A stretch of DNA of 60,738 nucleotides, from NCBI GenBank assembly GCA_026399015.1, contig JAPLRS010000002.1, forward strand, positions 1-60,738, in the 5' to 3' direction. The notes beneath the pieces were generated by a model. That model saw nothing but the letters and a program-made list of their open reading frames with translations. It searched no databases and was not told the origin of the DNA. The stretch comes from Methylococcales bacterium. Its GTDB lineage: Bacteria > Pseudomonadota > Gammaproteobacteria > Methylococcales > Methylomonadaceae. Positions 22,052 to 30,662 of the stretch are shown here, one piece after another (positions within the stretch are counted from its first letter, which is position 1; every line of letters starts with the position of its first letter). The position numbers and the translations under genes were made by a program.

Positions 22052-22681
22052 TTACAATTTCGCACGGACTGTTTGATAGATTTCTTCAACAGAAACATCA
22101 ACATTCTTTAAAACAGCATCTAACTCGGCTAAAGTGACTTGGACAAACGCACTGTCTTTAAGGCTATTAGTATTAATGTAAACATTTAAAGCTGCGCTTT
22201 TTAAGCCGCCAAATGCTGACATAACCGCAGCTCCCGCATCACTAATCACCACTAAACTGCCATTATTAGCTGCACGGCGACTTAATTTAATAGCTTCAGC
22301 ACAAGCCTTCGCACAATCCAAAGGCACTTGAGTCGCCATCTTTAAGGCCTGCTGTATCATCTCAGAGCGATGCAACTTTTCTTCATCCGTTTCTTTTGGC
22401 AGACCATAGGCCGCCATTAATTGATCAAAGGTGCATACATCCGCAGAGATTAAAGCCATAAGTTTTTCTCGTAGCGCTTCTGATTTTTCTAGTAAATCAA
22501 TCATCTCAGCTTCTACTTCTACATACTTAGGTTTACCAATAGTCAAATTACAAACCATACTGACTAAAGCCGCAGACTGTGCTCCCATGAGTGCTGAAAC
22601 ACTACCTCCGCCAGGGGTTGGAGATTTACTGGCTAACTCATCAAGAAAAAGTTCAATTGATTTATCTTTAATTTCGCTCAT
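22052..22681 (-). CDS. fchA: Methenyl-tetrahydrofolate cyclohydrolase (FTCD_C family)
   Basis: The 209-residue protein belongs to the cyclodeaminase/FchA family, which hydrolyses 5,10-methenyl-H4F to 10-formyl-H4F. The N-terminus FLDELASKSPTPGGGSVSALMGAQSAALVSMVCNLTIGKPKY is the family signature. Later blocks are DVCTFDQLMAAYGLPK, QVPLDCAKACAEAI and NNGSLVVISDAGAAVMSAFGGLKSAALNV. Free-standing FchA is used in methylotrophs for C1 transfer between formate and serine-cycle intermediates, which fits xoxF nearby. It is downstream of cysS on the same strand, 49 bp away. Confidence 0.9.
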   Translation of the reverse strand: MSEIKDKSIELFLDELASKSPTPGGGSVSALMGAQSAALVSMVCNLTIGKPKYVEVEAEMIDLLEKSEALREKLMALISADVCTFDQLMAAYGLPKETDEEKLHRSEMIQQALKMATQVPLDCAKACAEAIKLSRRAANNGSLVVISDAGAAVMSAFGGLKSAALNVYINTNSLKDSAFVQVTLAELDAVLKNVDVSVEEIYQTVRAKL

Positions 22682-22730
22682 TTGTTCTCTAATTTATTAA
22701 TTGCAGTTTGGATAAAAGCTAATTTTTGCG

Positions 22731-24116
22731 CTATTCGCGGCGCCAACTGCTTGTGCCATTAGGAGAGTCTTCAACAATCACACCCAGTGCTTTTAAATTA
22801 TCGCGTATTGAATCAGCTAACGCCCAATTTTTAGACTGCTTAGCATTTAATCTGTCTTGAACTAACTGATCAATTGCCGCATCAGACTCAGATTCGCCAT
22901 TTACTGCACCACTCTTAAGAAATGACTCTGGATCTTCTTGCAATATGCCTAATAAGCCAGCGAGTTGTTTTAATGTGGCAGCCAATGAAGCCGCTTTATC
23001 TTTTAAATCTTTAGATTTGTTAAGTTCTCTGGCTAAATCAAACAACACTGACAAGGCAACTGGGGTATTAAAATCATCCTCCATTGCCTGATCAAAACGC
23101 GCTTTATATTCCATGTCAAAATCTTGACTATTAGCATCGCAATCCCTCAAAGCTGTATACAATCGAGTTAGAGCGGTACCCGCTTCATTCAATTGTTCAT
23201 CTGAATAGTTAAGTGGACTGCGGTAATGACTAGAAAGAATAAAAAAGCGGATTATTTCAGGCTTATATTGTTTTAAAACTTCCCGCACGGTAAAAAAGTT
23301 ACCCAAGGACTTGGACATCTTTTCTTCGTTAATACGCACAAAACCATTATGCATCCAGACGTTTACAAAGGTCTCCCCTGTTGCTCCTTCTGACTGGGCA
23401 ATTTCATTTTCATGATGTGGAAACTGTAAATCCATGCCACCGCCATGAATATCAAAATGATTTCCTAGGCAACAAGTCGACATTGCTGAACACTCAATAT
23501 GCCAACCCGGTCTACCCAAACCCCAAGGTGATTCCCAAGCCGGTTCATTTGCTTTGGCCATCTTCCACAGTACAAAGTCCAATGGATTATGTTTTGCTAA
23601 ATCCACATCCACACGCTCACCGGCTTGTAAATCATCTAAATTTTTACCTGATAATTTTCCATAATTATCAAATTTAGTCACCGCATAAAACACATCGCCA
23701 TTATTTCCTACATAAGCTAAGCCATTTTTTATTAACACTTCAATCATGCTAATAATGTCTGGAATAGATTGTGTCGCTTTTGGTTCATGATCAGGGGGTA
23801 ATACTGAAAGCGCTCTTTCGTCCTCATGCATCGCGTCAATAAAACGCTCAGTTAATTGAGAAATATCTTCGCCATTCTCATTAGCGCGTTGAATAATTTT
23901 GTCATCAATGTCTGTTACATTTCTAACATAGGTTAAATCATACCCAGAATAACGCAGGTATCTGGCTACCGTATCAAATACAACCATGACCCGTGCATGA
24001 CCCACATGACAATAATCATAAACGGTCATACCACAAACATACATGCCAACTTTACCCTCAATTCTTGGGGTAAAAACTTCTTTTTTTCGGGTTAAGGTGT
24101 TGTATATCTTCAACAT
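22731..24116 (-). CDS. cysS: Cysteinyl-tRNA synthetase
   Basis: The 461-residue class I synthetase charges tRNA-Cys. The zinc-binding and HIGH regions appear as [22 protein letters not shown] near residue 25. Further zinc ligands are in WHIECSAMS and the segment [12 protein letters not shown]. The KMSKS loop is [13 protein letters not shown]. The C-terminal anticodon-binding part ends in [27 protein letters not shown]. The length matches the E. coli enzyme. It is divergent from the cyclophilin gene and runs toward fchA and the tRNA cluster. Confidence 0.97.
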   Translation of the reverse strand: MLKIYNTLTRKKEVFTPRIEGKVGMYVCGMTVYDYCHVGHARVMVVFDTVARYLRYSGYDLTYVRNVTDIDDKIIQRANENGEDISQLTERFIDAMHEDERALSVLPPDHEPKATQSIPDIISMIEVLIKNGLAYVGNNGDVFYAVTKFDNYGKLSGKNLDDLQAGERVDVDLAKHNPLDFVLWKMAKANEPAWESPWGLGRPGWHIECSAMSTCCLGNHFDIHGGGMDLQFPHHENEIAQSEGATGETFVNVWMHNGFVRINEEKMSKSLGNFFTVREVLKQYKPEIIRFFILSSHYRSPLNYSDEQLNEAGTALTRLYTALRDCDANSQDFDMEYKARFDQAMEDDFNTPVALSVLFDLARELNKSKDLKDKAASLAATLKQLAGLLGILQEDPESFLKSGAVNGESESDAAIDQLVQDRLNAKQSKNWALADSIRDNLKALGVIVEDSPNGTSSWRRE

Positions 24117-24292
24117 AAATTCAATTTAAACAGTTAGGCGGGGCAGAAATAATCGGCTAATAATATAACAAAGTTACGTTACCTATTAGGTTTTACCTGC
24201 AAGAAATCCGTACAATTTACCAAGCGCATACTTCTCTTTCAAGATAAAAACACATAAAATCTATTATTTATGTCAGCTTAAAGGTTCTTAAG

Positions 24293-24877
24293 ATGCAAAA
24301 AATCATCGTTTTTATGATGTTAATGTTAACTTCAACACTCTCTTTTTCTACAGGAAAACCAATGTCTACAACAGCTCCAAAAGTAAAATTGACCACCACT
24401 TTAGGTGATATTACTATTCAATTAAACCCTGAAAAAGCGCCTATCTCAGCAGAAAACTTTTTAACTTATGTTAAACAAGGCCTCTATGAAGGTACAATTT
24501 TTCACCGAGTTATTCCTGGTTTTATGGCTCAAGGCGGTGGCTTCGATGTTAAATTTAACCAAAAACCCACATTAGCGCCTATCAAAAACGAAGCTGACAA
24601 TGGCTTAGCTAATGCGCGCGGCACTGTTGCAATGGCTAGAACAAATGTTCCAGATTCAGCGACTGCACAATTTTTTATCAACTACAAAGACAATACTTTC
24701 TTAAACCACACTGGCAAAAATGCGAGTGGTTGGGGCTATGCGGTATTTGCTGAAGTTATCGAAGGCATGGATGTAGTGGATGCAATGGCTAAACAAGCTA
24801 CTGGTTCTCGTGGTCCTTACCAAGACGTTCCAACTGTTGATATCGTTATCACTAAAGCAGAAGTTGTAGCAGAATAA
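24293..24877 (+). CDS. Periplasmic peptidyl-prolyl isomerase, cyclophilin type
   Basis: The 194-residue protein has a signal peptide ([19 protein letters not shown]) followed by a complete bacterial cyclophilin domain. Its segments are [48 protein letters not shown] (catalytic Arg), [25 protein letters not shown] and [16 protein letters not shown]. It speeds proline isomerisation during folding of exported proteins, like E. coli PpiA. A second in-frame ATG (MSTTAPKVK) could give a cytosolic PpiB-like form. The gene stands alone with a terminator-like hairpin after it. Confidence 0.93.
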   Translation: MQKIIVFMMLMLTSTLSFSTGKPMSTTAPKVKLTTTLGDITIQLNPEKAPISAENFLTYVKQGLYEGTIFHRVIPGFMAQGGGFDVKFNQKPTLAPIKNEADNGLANARGTVAMARTNVPDSATAQFFINYKDNTFLNHTGKNASGWGYAVFAEVIEGMDVVDAMAKQATGSRGPYQDVPTVDIVITKAEVVAE

Positions 24878-24890
24878 TTTATTAAGATTT

Positions 24891-24934
24891 GCTTAGGTAT
24901 CTTTTACGGATGCCTAAGCTCCCCGCTTTTTTCT
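24891..24934 (+). terminator. Terminator-like hairpin after cyclophilin gene
   Basis: GCTTAGGTATC (24891-24901) pairs with GATGCCTAAGC (24909-24919) over 11 bp with one wobble pair. A run of T follows at 24928-24933. It separates the isomerase gene from lpxH, though some read-through is likely because lpxH starts only 19 bp later. Confidence 0.6.
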
Positions 24935-24952
24935 TATCCTGAGGATACTTCC

Positions 24953-25678
24953 TTGCATCAAGATATTTTATTTATTTCAGATTTACATCTTGGGCTAGAA
25001 AAACCAGACATCACTCGTCGCTTTCTACACTTCTTAAAAACCAGAGCTAACACAGCAGATTCTCTTTATATACTAGGAGACCTATTTGATGCTTGGATAG
25101 GTGATGACGACCCCACCCCACCCAATAATCAAATTCGTAAACACCTAAGAGAATTAGTCCAATCCGGCGTCCCTGTATTTTTACAACCAGGAAATCGGGA
25201 TTTTTTATTAGGCCAAAAGTTTTGTAAAGATACTGGCGTTGTTTTGTTAGACGATTATGTCGTCATCGATTTATTTGGGACGCCAACACTGCTAACGCAT
25301 GGAGATTTATTGTGTACTGACGATTTGGCATATCAAGAATTTCGAGAAAAATCTCATACCGATGCCTGGAAATCTAATGTGCTATCAAAACCTCTACTTT
25401 TAAGACTATTAGTAGCACGCTGGTATCGCATACGCAGTTATTTTCATAAACGAAAAAAGTCCACGGATATCATGGATGTTAACCCATTAACAGTCATTGA
25501 AAAAATGTCTGAATATAACTGTGAAAGACTTATACATGGACACACGCACAGACCCGCTATTCATGACTTTTCTATCGGTAATATATCAGCACAACGTTAT
25601 GTATTAGCCGCCTGGGATAATAGCAGTGGAAGTGTTTTATCTTGGAATAACTCGGGGTATTTAATTGAGTCTATTTAA
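24953..25678 (+). CDS. lpxH: UDP-2,3-diacylglucosamine diphosphatase
   Basis: This 241-residue metallophosphoesterase cleaves UDP-2,3-diacylglucosamine to lipid X in lipid A synthesis at the inner membrane. All five motifs are visible: ISDLHLG, GDLFDAWIGDD, GNRDFLLG, LTHGDLLCTDD and HGHTHRPAIHD. The start is a TTG at 24953 with GAGGA 8 bases upstream. The length matches E. coli LpxH (240). Presence of LpxH rather than LpxI or LpxG agrees with a gammaproteobacterial origin. Confidence 0.95.
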   Translation: MHQDILFISDLHLGLEKPDITRRFLHFLKTRANTADSLYILGDLFDAWIGDDDPTPPNNQIRKHLRELVQSGVPVFLQPGNRDFLLGQKFCKDTGVVLLDDYVVIDLFGTPTLLTHGDLLCTDDLAYQEFREKSHTDAWKSNVLSKPLLLRLLVARWYRIRSYFHKRKKSTDIMDVNPLTVIEKMSEYNCERLIHGHTHRPAIHDFSIGNISAQRYVLAAWDNSSGSVLSWNNSGYLIESI

Positions 25679-25863
25679 ATGACCGAAATTCTTTTTATAT
25701 TAGGTATTTATACGCATAACAGCCGTTTAATTACTTTATAGCTATAACTTTTATATTGCAATAAAGCATATTAATATTTGACTTTTTATGCAAAATCATT
25801 AAATCTAGTGTCTTGGCAGGAGTAATTCCCGGAGTTTTGGAATCAATTATTTCAACCAAAAAA

Positions 25864-25923
25864 ACTAATATTAGTCTAAAAAATCATAATCAGTATTTTG
25901 TCTAATTAACAAAATACCAGGAG
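25864..25923 (+). promoter_or_regulatory. Dyad elements upstream of xoxF
   Basis: A perfect 12-bp palindrome, ACTAATATTAGT (25864-25875), lies 18 bp before a perfect 9-bp inverted repeat, GTATTTTGT (25893-25901) and ACAAAATAC (25909-25917), which ends just before the ribosome site CAGGAGA. In RNA the second element would form a hairpin next to the ribosome site. They could be operators or an mRNA stabiliser for this highly expressed gene. No strong -35/-10 pair was found in the 250-bp gap. Confidence 0.5.
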
Positions 25924-25931
25924 AAAAATAT

Positions 25932-27857
25932 ATGAAGAAGCCTTTAAAAAGTTGGCTGCTTGCTTCAAGTGTAGCTGCATTATTAGCTGCACCAGCAATC
26001 TCTACAGCTAACAGTGGTGTTGACACTCTTACAAAAGATCCAGCTAACTGGGCAACTTGGGGTGGCGATTACGCCGGCACTCGTTACAGTACTCTTAACG
26101 AAATTAATGCTAACAACGTAAAAAATCTACAACCTGCTTGGACTTTCTCTACAGGCGTATTACGTGGTCACGAAGGTGGTCCATTAGTTGTTGATGGTGT
26201 AGTTTTCATTCACACTCCATTCCCTAACACCGTATACGCTCTTGATCAAAAAACTCAGTCAGTTATCTGGGAATTTACTCCTACTCAAGATGCTGACGTA
26301 ACTATCCCAGTTATGTGCTGCGATACAGTTAACCGTGGTTTAGCTTACGGTGACGGCAAAATTTTCTTACAACAATCTAACACTGTTTTAACTGCATTAG
26401 ATGCAAAAACAGGTAAAAGAGTATGGAGCGTTCAAAACGGTGATCCTAAATTAGGTATGACCAACACAAACGCACCTTTAGTTGTTAAAGATACAGTTTT
26501 AACTGGTATTTCTGGTGGTGAATTTGGTGTTCGTGGTTTCTTAGTTGCTTATGACATCAACACTGGTAAATTACGTTGGAAAGGTTATAGCATCGGACCT
26601 GATAAAGACACTTTAATCGATCCAAGCAAAACGACTACTTGGGAAAACGGTAAAGTAACTCCAGTTGGCGCTAATTCAAGTATCAAAACTTGGGAAGGCG
26701 ACCAATGGAAAATCGGTGGTGGTACTACTTGGGGCTGGACAAGCTATGATCCTAAATTAAACTTAGTTTATTACGGATCAGGTAACCCATCTACTTGGAA
26801 CCCTGTACAACGTCCAGGCGACAACAAATGGTCTATGTCTTTATGGGCTCGTGATGCAGACACTGGTGCTGTTAAATGGGTTTACCAAATGACTCCACAT
26901 GATGAGTGGGACTTTGACGGTATCAATGAAACTGTCTTAGTTGATCAAGAAGTTAAAGGTAAAATGCATAAAACTATCGTGCATTTCGACCGTAACGGTT
27001 TTGGTTATACTTTAGATCGTGAAACTGGTGAATTATTAGTTGCTGAAAAATTCGACAAATCAGTTAACTGGGCTTCACACGTTGACATGACTACTGGCCG
27101 TCCACAAGTTGTTTCTAAATACTCTACTGAACAAAACGGTGAAGACGTTAGAACTGACGGTGTATGTCCTGCTGCATTAGGTAGTAAAAACCAACAACCA
27201 GTATCTTACTCTCCACAAACTGGCTTATTCTACATTTCTGGTAACCACCTATGTATGAACTACGAACCATTCGAAGTTTCATATACTGCTGGCCAACCTT
27301 ATGTAGGTGCTACTTTAGACATGTTACCTGCTGGCGCTGACGTTTTAACTGGCAAACCAGATGGTACAACTAACTTAGGTCAGTTCACTGCGTATGACGC
27401 TAAAACTGGTAAAATCGCTTGGTCTAACAAAGAACCATTCTCTGTTTGGTCAGGTTCTGTAGCAACTGCTGGTGGCGTAGTATTCTACGGTACTTTAGAA
27501 GGTTACTTAAAAGCTGTTGATGCTAAAACTGGTAAAGAATTATATAAGTTCAAAACTCCATCAGGCATCATCGGTAACGTAAATACTTGGAGCTTCAACG
27601 GTAAACAATACGTTGGTGTTCTTTCAGGTATTGGCGGCTGGGCTGGTATCGGTATCGCTACTGATTTCGGTAAACAGTTAGAAGCTGCACAAGAAAAAGC
27701 AGCGGCTGAAACTGATCCAGTTAAAAAAGCTGAATTAGAAAAAATTGCTTTGAAAATTTCACAAGAAGGTTTAGGTGCTAATGGCGCTTACGCTAGCTTG
27801 GGTTCTTTCACTAAGCAAGGTGGTGCATTCACTGTATTTGCATTACCAAACAACTAA
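25932..27857 (+). CDS. xoxF: Lanthanide-dependent PQQ methanol dehydrogenase XoxF
   Basis: The 641-residue periplasmic quinoprotein oxidises methanol to formaldehyde or formate. A signal peptide ends near residue 27 (APAISTANS). PQQ-pocket features include the adjacent cysteines Cys129-Cys130 ([11 protein letters not shown]) and repeated tryptophan-docking motifs such as [11 protein letters not shown]. The metal ligands are Glu197 (SGGEFG), Asn285 (GSGNP), Asp327 and Asp329 (DEWDFDG). Asp329 replaces the Ala of calcium-type MxaF and marks the lanthanide class. The codon choice is strongly biased (ACT, GGT, TTA, AAA), typical of very high expression. No cytochrome xoxG or xoxJ lies beside it. 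A strong terminator follows. Confidence 0.96.
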   Translation: MKKPLKSWLLASSVAALLAAPAISTANSGVDTLTKDPANWATWGGDYAGTRYSTLNEINANNVKNLQPAWTFSTGVLRGHEGGPLVVDGVVFIHTPFPNTVYALDQKTQSVIWEFTPTQDADVTIPVMCCDTVNRGLAYGDGKIFLQQSNTVLTALDAKTGKRVWSVQNGDPKLGMTNTNAPLVVKDTVLTGISGGEFGVRGFLVAYDINTGKLRWKGYSIGPDKDTLIDPSKTTTWENGKVTPVGANSSIKTWEGDQWKIGGGTTWGWTSYDPKLNLVYYGSGNPSTWNPVQRPGDNKWSMSLWARDADTGAVKWVYQMTPHDEWDFDGINETVLVDQEVKGKMHKTIVHFDRNGFGYTLDRETGELLVAEKFDKSVNWASHVDMTTGRPQVVSKYSTEQNGEDVRTDGVCPAALGSKNQQPVSYSPQTGLFYISGNHLCMNYEPFEVSYTAGQPYVGATLDMLPAGADVLTGKPDGTTNLGQFTAYDAKTGKIAWSNKEPFSVWSGSVATAGGVVFYGTLEGYLKAVDAKTGKELYKFKTPSGIIGNVNTWSFNGKQYVGVLSGIGGWAGIGIATDFGKQLEAAQEKAAAETDPVKKAELEKIALKISQEGLGANGAYASLGSFTKQGGAFTVFALPNN

Positions 27858-27883
27858 TCGAACTATTTAGTTAGCTAGATTAT

Positions 27884-27921
27884 AAAAAACCCTGACTGAG
27901 CAATCAGTCAGGGTTTTTTTT
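27884..27921 (+). terminator. Strong intrinsic terminator after xoxF
   Basis: AAAAAACCCTGACTGA and TCAGTCAGGGTTTTTT form a perfect stem (CCCTGACTGA/TCAGTCAGGG) with a GCAA tetraloop and an 8-T tail. The flanking A run makes it able to work in both directions. Confidence 0.95.
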
Positions 27922-28017
27922 CGCCTAAAAATCTTTAGCAGTGGCATATGGTCAAAAACAAAATAATGCGATAATGGTAGACACACCACAATCGCTTTAA
28001 TTATTAAGACTACCTAA

Positions 28018-29028
28018 ATGAATGCTCTGCTATTGGCTTGTTTGTTACTAGTCACCTTCCCTCTCAAGGTTATTGCCCTTGATGATGACGATGTTCAAGA
28101 AACTAAAAACCCCAACAGCGTTTCCGAACATTCCAGCATAAAAATTAATAGTGCATTGCAAAAATCCTCTGGCATTCAGACCCTTAAACTTAAAGCAAAT
28201 CATCATCAAGAAGAGTTTATCGCCCAAGGTAAGGTTATTAACATACAGCCCTTATTAGACTTAAGAAATAGATATCTGCTGGTCTCAACTGACAGAACAA
28301 ATAGCCAAGCAAAATTAACTCAAGCCGAACAAAATCTGTCTCGGCATCAAGATTTATACACAAATGGAGCGACCTCTAAACGTAATCTACAAGAACAAGA
28401 GGCATTGTGGCAAAGTCATAAAGCTCAAGTTACAGCAACTGAATTTCAGGACAAAGCGCTACTGAATGAAGCCACTGTATTATGGGGTAAGAATTTAACA
28501 GATTGGGCCTTAACAAAAGAGTCCCGTCAATTACAACCATTTTTAAATAATCAAGAAAAGTTAATTCAGGTCACCTTACCCAGTAACAAACATTTGCCTG
28601 AAACTATCAAGACAATTTACGTTAATACCGCAGGCGATAGAACTAAAGCGCAAACTGCTCAGTTTGTTTCCGTTGCAACGCAATCAGATGTCGTTGCACA
28701 AGGTGAAAGTTACTTTTTTAAGACTTCTGCCAAAAATATGCTATCAGGGATGCATGTAATGGTATGGATTCCAGAGCAAACCACTGAGCTTAACGGAGTT
28801 AGTTTTCCTAAGTCGGCCTTAATTTGGTATTTAAACCAAGCTTTTGTTTACCAAAAAACCTCGGCAGAAACCTTTGCTCGCCGCCCCTTACTAAACTATA
28901 ACGCGTTACCGGATGGGTCTTACTTATCTGACACTTTAAATCCAGAGGATGAAGTCGTTATTACAGGTGCACAAATGCTTTTATCTGAAGAGTTTAAAGG
29001 TCAGATACCCAGCGAAGATGATGATTAA
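28018..29028 (+). CDS. Periplasmic adaptor (membrane fusion)-like protein
   Basis: The 336-residue protein has an N-terminal signal peptide (MNALLLACLLLVTFPLKVIA). A lipoyl/barrel-sandwich-like first strand follows (SGIQTLKLKANHHQEEFIAQGKVINIQPL). Next is a helical hairpin with heptads (AKLTQAEQNLSRHQDLYTNGATSKRNLQEQEALWQSHKAQVTA), then beta-rich domains ending in GVSFPKSALIWYLNQAFVYQK. This is the order of RND/ABC periplasmic adaptors such as HlyD/CusB. No pump or outer-membrane channel gene is adjacent, so its partner is unknown. It converges with the GTPase gene, overlapping it by 4 bp at the 3' ends. Confidence 0.65.
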   Translation: MNALLLACLLLVTFPLKVIALDDDDVQETKNPNSVSEHSSIKINSALQKSSGIQTLKLKANHHQEEFIAQGKVINIQPLLDLRNRYLLVSTDRTNSQAKLTQAEQNLSRHQDLYTNGATSKRNLQEQEALWQSHKAQVTATEFQDKALLNEATVLWGKNLTDWALTKESRQLQPFLNNQEKLIQVTLPSNKHLPETIKTIYVNTAGDRTKAQTAQFVSVATQSDVVAQGESYFFKTSAKNMLSGMHVMVWIPEQTTELNGVSFPKSALIWYLNQAFVYQKTSAETFARRPLLNYNALPDGSYLSDTLNPEDEVVITGAQMLLSEEFKGQIPSEDDD

Positions 29029-30662
29029 GGCGTGTGAGTATCGATATTATTAATCAACATACGTTGCAGAGGTGTATCGACCTCAGTTTGCATGGAATTA
29101 TCATTCACCAACTCTGTGCAAGCAATCATAAGTTTAGCAAACACTGACTTTTGATTCTCCCGTTGCTGAGAAAGACTTTCTACCAAAAGCAAAGCCTCTT
29201 GTTCAATTAATATAAAAGCATTGCTCACGCCTTTTTTTAAGCCTTTAAAAGCACTTTTCTTCAGCGAAGGCTGGGCCTTTTTTAAAATAAAAAACGGAAT
29301 CAACCAAGTGAGTGCAATCATTAAACTACTATGAACTGCAAAATCAACGCCTAGATAATGATTATCAGCCACTGGCGTTGAGTAATAACCCAAAAACACT
29401 TTATAACTTACCCAAGCCATTGCCAATAATGGCAAAACAACTTCACAAAACCGAGTGACTTTTAAAAAGTATCTTTGTAAGGCATTACCAGGATTAGCTA
29501 AAGCTAATCTAATTGCTAACTCAGTCTGAGCTTGCATTATTTTAGGGGCTTTCTCACGCAACGCATTTAGGGGGGCCTTAAAAGGTGCTACCGGAACATT
29601 CAACTGATCTATTTCTAGCAAAAACTCGTCAGTCACATCATTAAATCTAGCCTGTGCCCAATCATCCCAAAGTGCTGGCTGTTGATTTGCCGTTTTTAAT
29701 ACTAAGTCTGTTGCATGCTCTGCTGCATATTGAGCAACATATTGCATCGGCCATTCAAAACCTTTTTGCAATTGCTGCGTGGTTTGTTGCCATTTATTCT
29801 GCCAAACACCTGTTATCTGTTTAAAAGCCATATCTGACCCTAAAGCAGATTCAATGCCTTGCAACTTGTTAAGCAACTCACGCTTACGTAATTGCATACC
29901 GCGCAATTCTAATTCTTGCACCACATGTCCAGTTGCCAAGGCATTGATAGTCTCTTCTAATAAAGAAAACTCATCCTGACCTTCATTGATACACGCTGTT
30001 TTATAGATAACAGGATCCACAAAACCGACTTTATTTAACTGTTGAGTAAAATCAATAAACTGCCCTAACTGCCCTCTGTCCCATTGATTAAGCGCAAATA
30101 ACCAAGCATGTTTAGCCCCTTCAGCCAATAACAAACGCCAGGCTTTTTCATCTTTATAACGCTCAGGACTCACCACATAAATCAACACATCAATATGTGG
30201 CAACCACTGTAATACAAGTGCTTGATTACTTTTCTCGGTACTATCAAAATCTGGCATATCAATCCACACAATGCCTTTTCTTTGCGCATTGTCATGTTGA
30301 GCTATATTGATTTTTGCTAACGGAAATTGCGCAGGAAAATGCTGAATAGAAATACTTTCGTGATGATAAAGCGTTACTTCCCGAGAGGTAGGTCGCACAA
30401 CTCCCGCTTTTGCTATGTCTCTACCCGCTAAACGATTTAATAAGGTACTTTTACCTACGCCTGTTCCGCCCATAAAAGCCACAATGAGGGGTCGAACTTC
30501 ATTAGTAACACCCCTATCTTTAGAACTAAATAACTGCTCTGGTGCTGCGTTATCAAATTGCGTTAAAGCTTGCGCTTCATCGGCTTTAAGCCAGCCTAAA
30601 GTTAGGGCCTGCTCTGCCCAATGTTGTGAGTTTTTAACTAAATCTGAGTAATCGTAAGCCAT
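29025..30662 (-). CDS. Large membrane-associated GTPase (second of pair)
   Basis: The start at 30662 (MAYDYSDLVKNSQHWAEQ) gives 545 residues; an upstream ATG at 30707 is possible. The G domain is complete: G1 MGGTGVGKSTLLNRLAG, a threonine-bearing switch near VVRPTSREVTLY, G3 DMPDFDS and G4 NQWD. Past the G domain lies a long helical region, then two hydrophobic segments (VVLPLLAMAWVSYKVFLGYY, SLMIALTWLIPFFIL) and a C-terminal helix. Size and layout recall bacterial dynamin-like proteins. It overlaps the upstream GTPase gene by 29 bp, so the two are coupled and probably work as a pair. Function unknown. Confidence 0.75.
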   Translation of the reverse strand: MAYDYSDLVKNSQHWAEQALTLGWLKADEAQALTQFDNAAPEQLFSSKDRGVTNEVRPLIVAFMGGTGVGKSTLLNRLAGRDIAKAGVVRPTSREVTLYHHESISIQHFPAQFPLAKINIAQHDNAQRKGIVWIDMPDFDSTEKSNQALVLQWLPHIDVLIYVVSPERYKDEKAWRLLLAEGAKHAWLFALNQWDRGQLGQFIDFTQQLNKVGFVDPVIYKTACINEGQDEFSLLEETINALATGHVVQELELRGMQLRKRELLNKLQGIESALGSDMAFKQITGVWQNKWQQTTQQLQKGFEWPMQYVAQYAAEHATDLVLKTANQQPALWDDWAQARFNDVTDEFLLEIDQLNVPVAPFKAPLNALREKAPKIMQAQTELAIRLALANPGNALQRYFLKVTRFCEVVLPLLAMAWVSYKVFLGYYSTPVADNHYLGVDFAVHSSLMIALTWLIPFFILKKAQPSLKKSAFKGLKKGVSNAFILIEQEALLLVESLSQQRENQKSVFAKLMIACTELVNDNSMQTEVDTPLQRMLINNIDTHTP

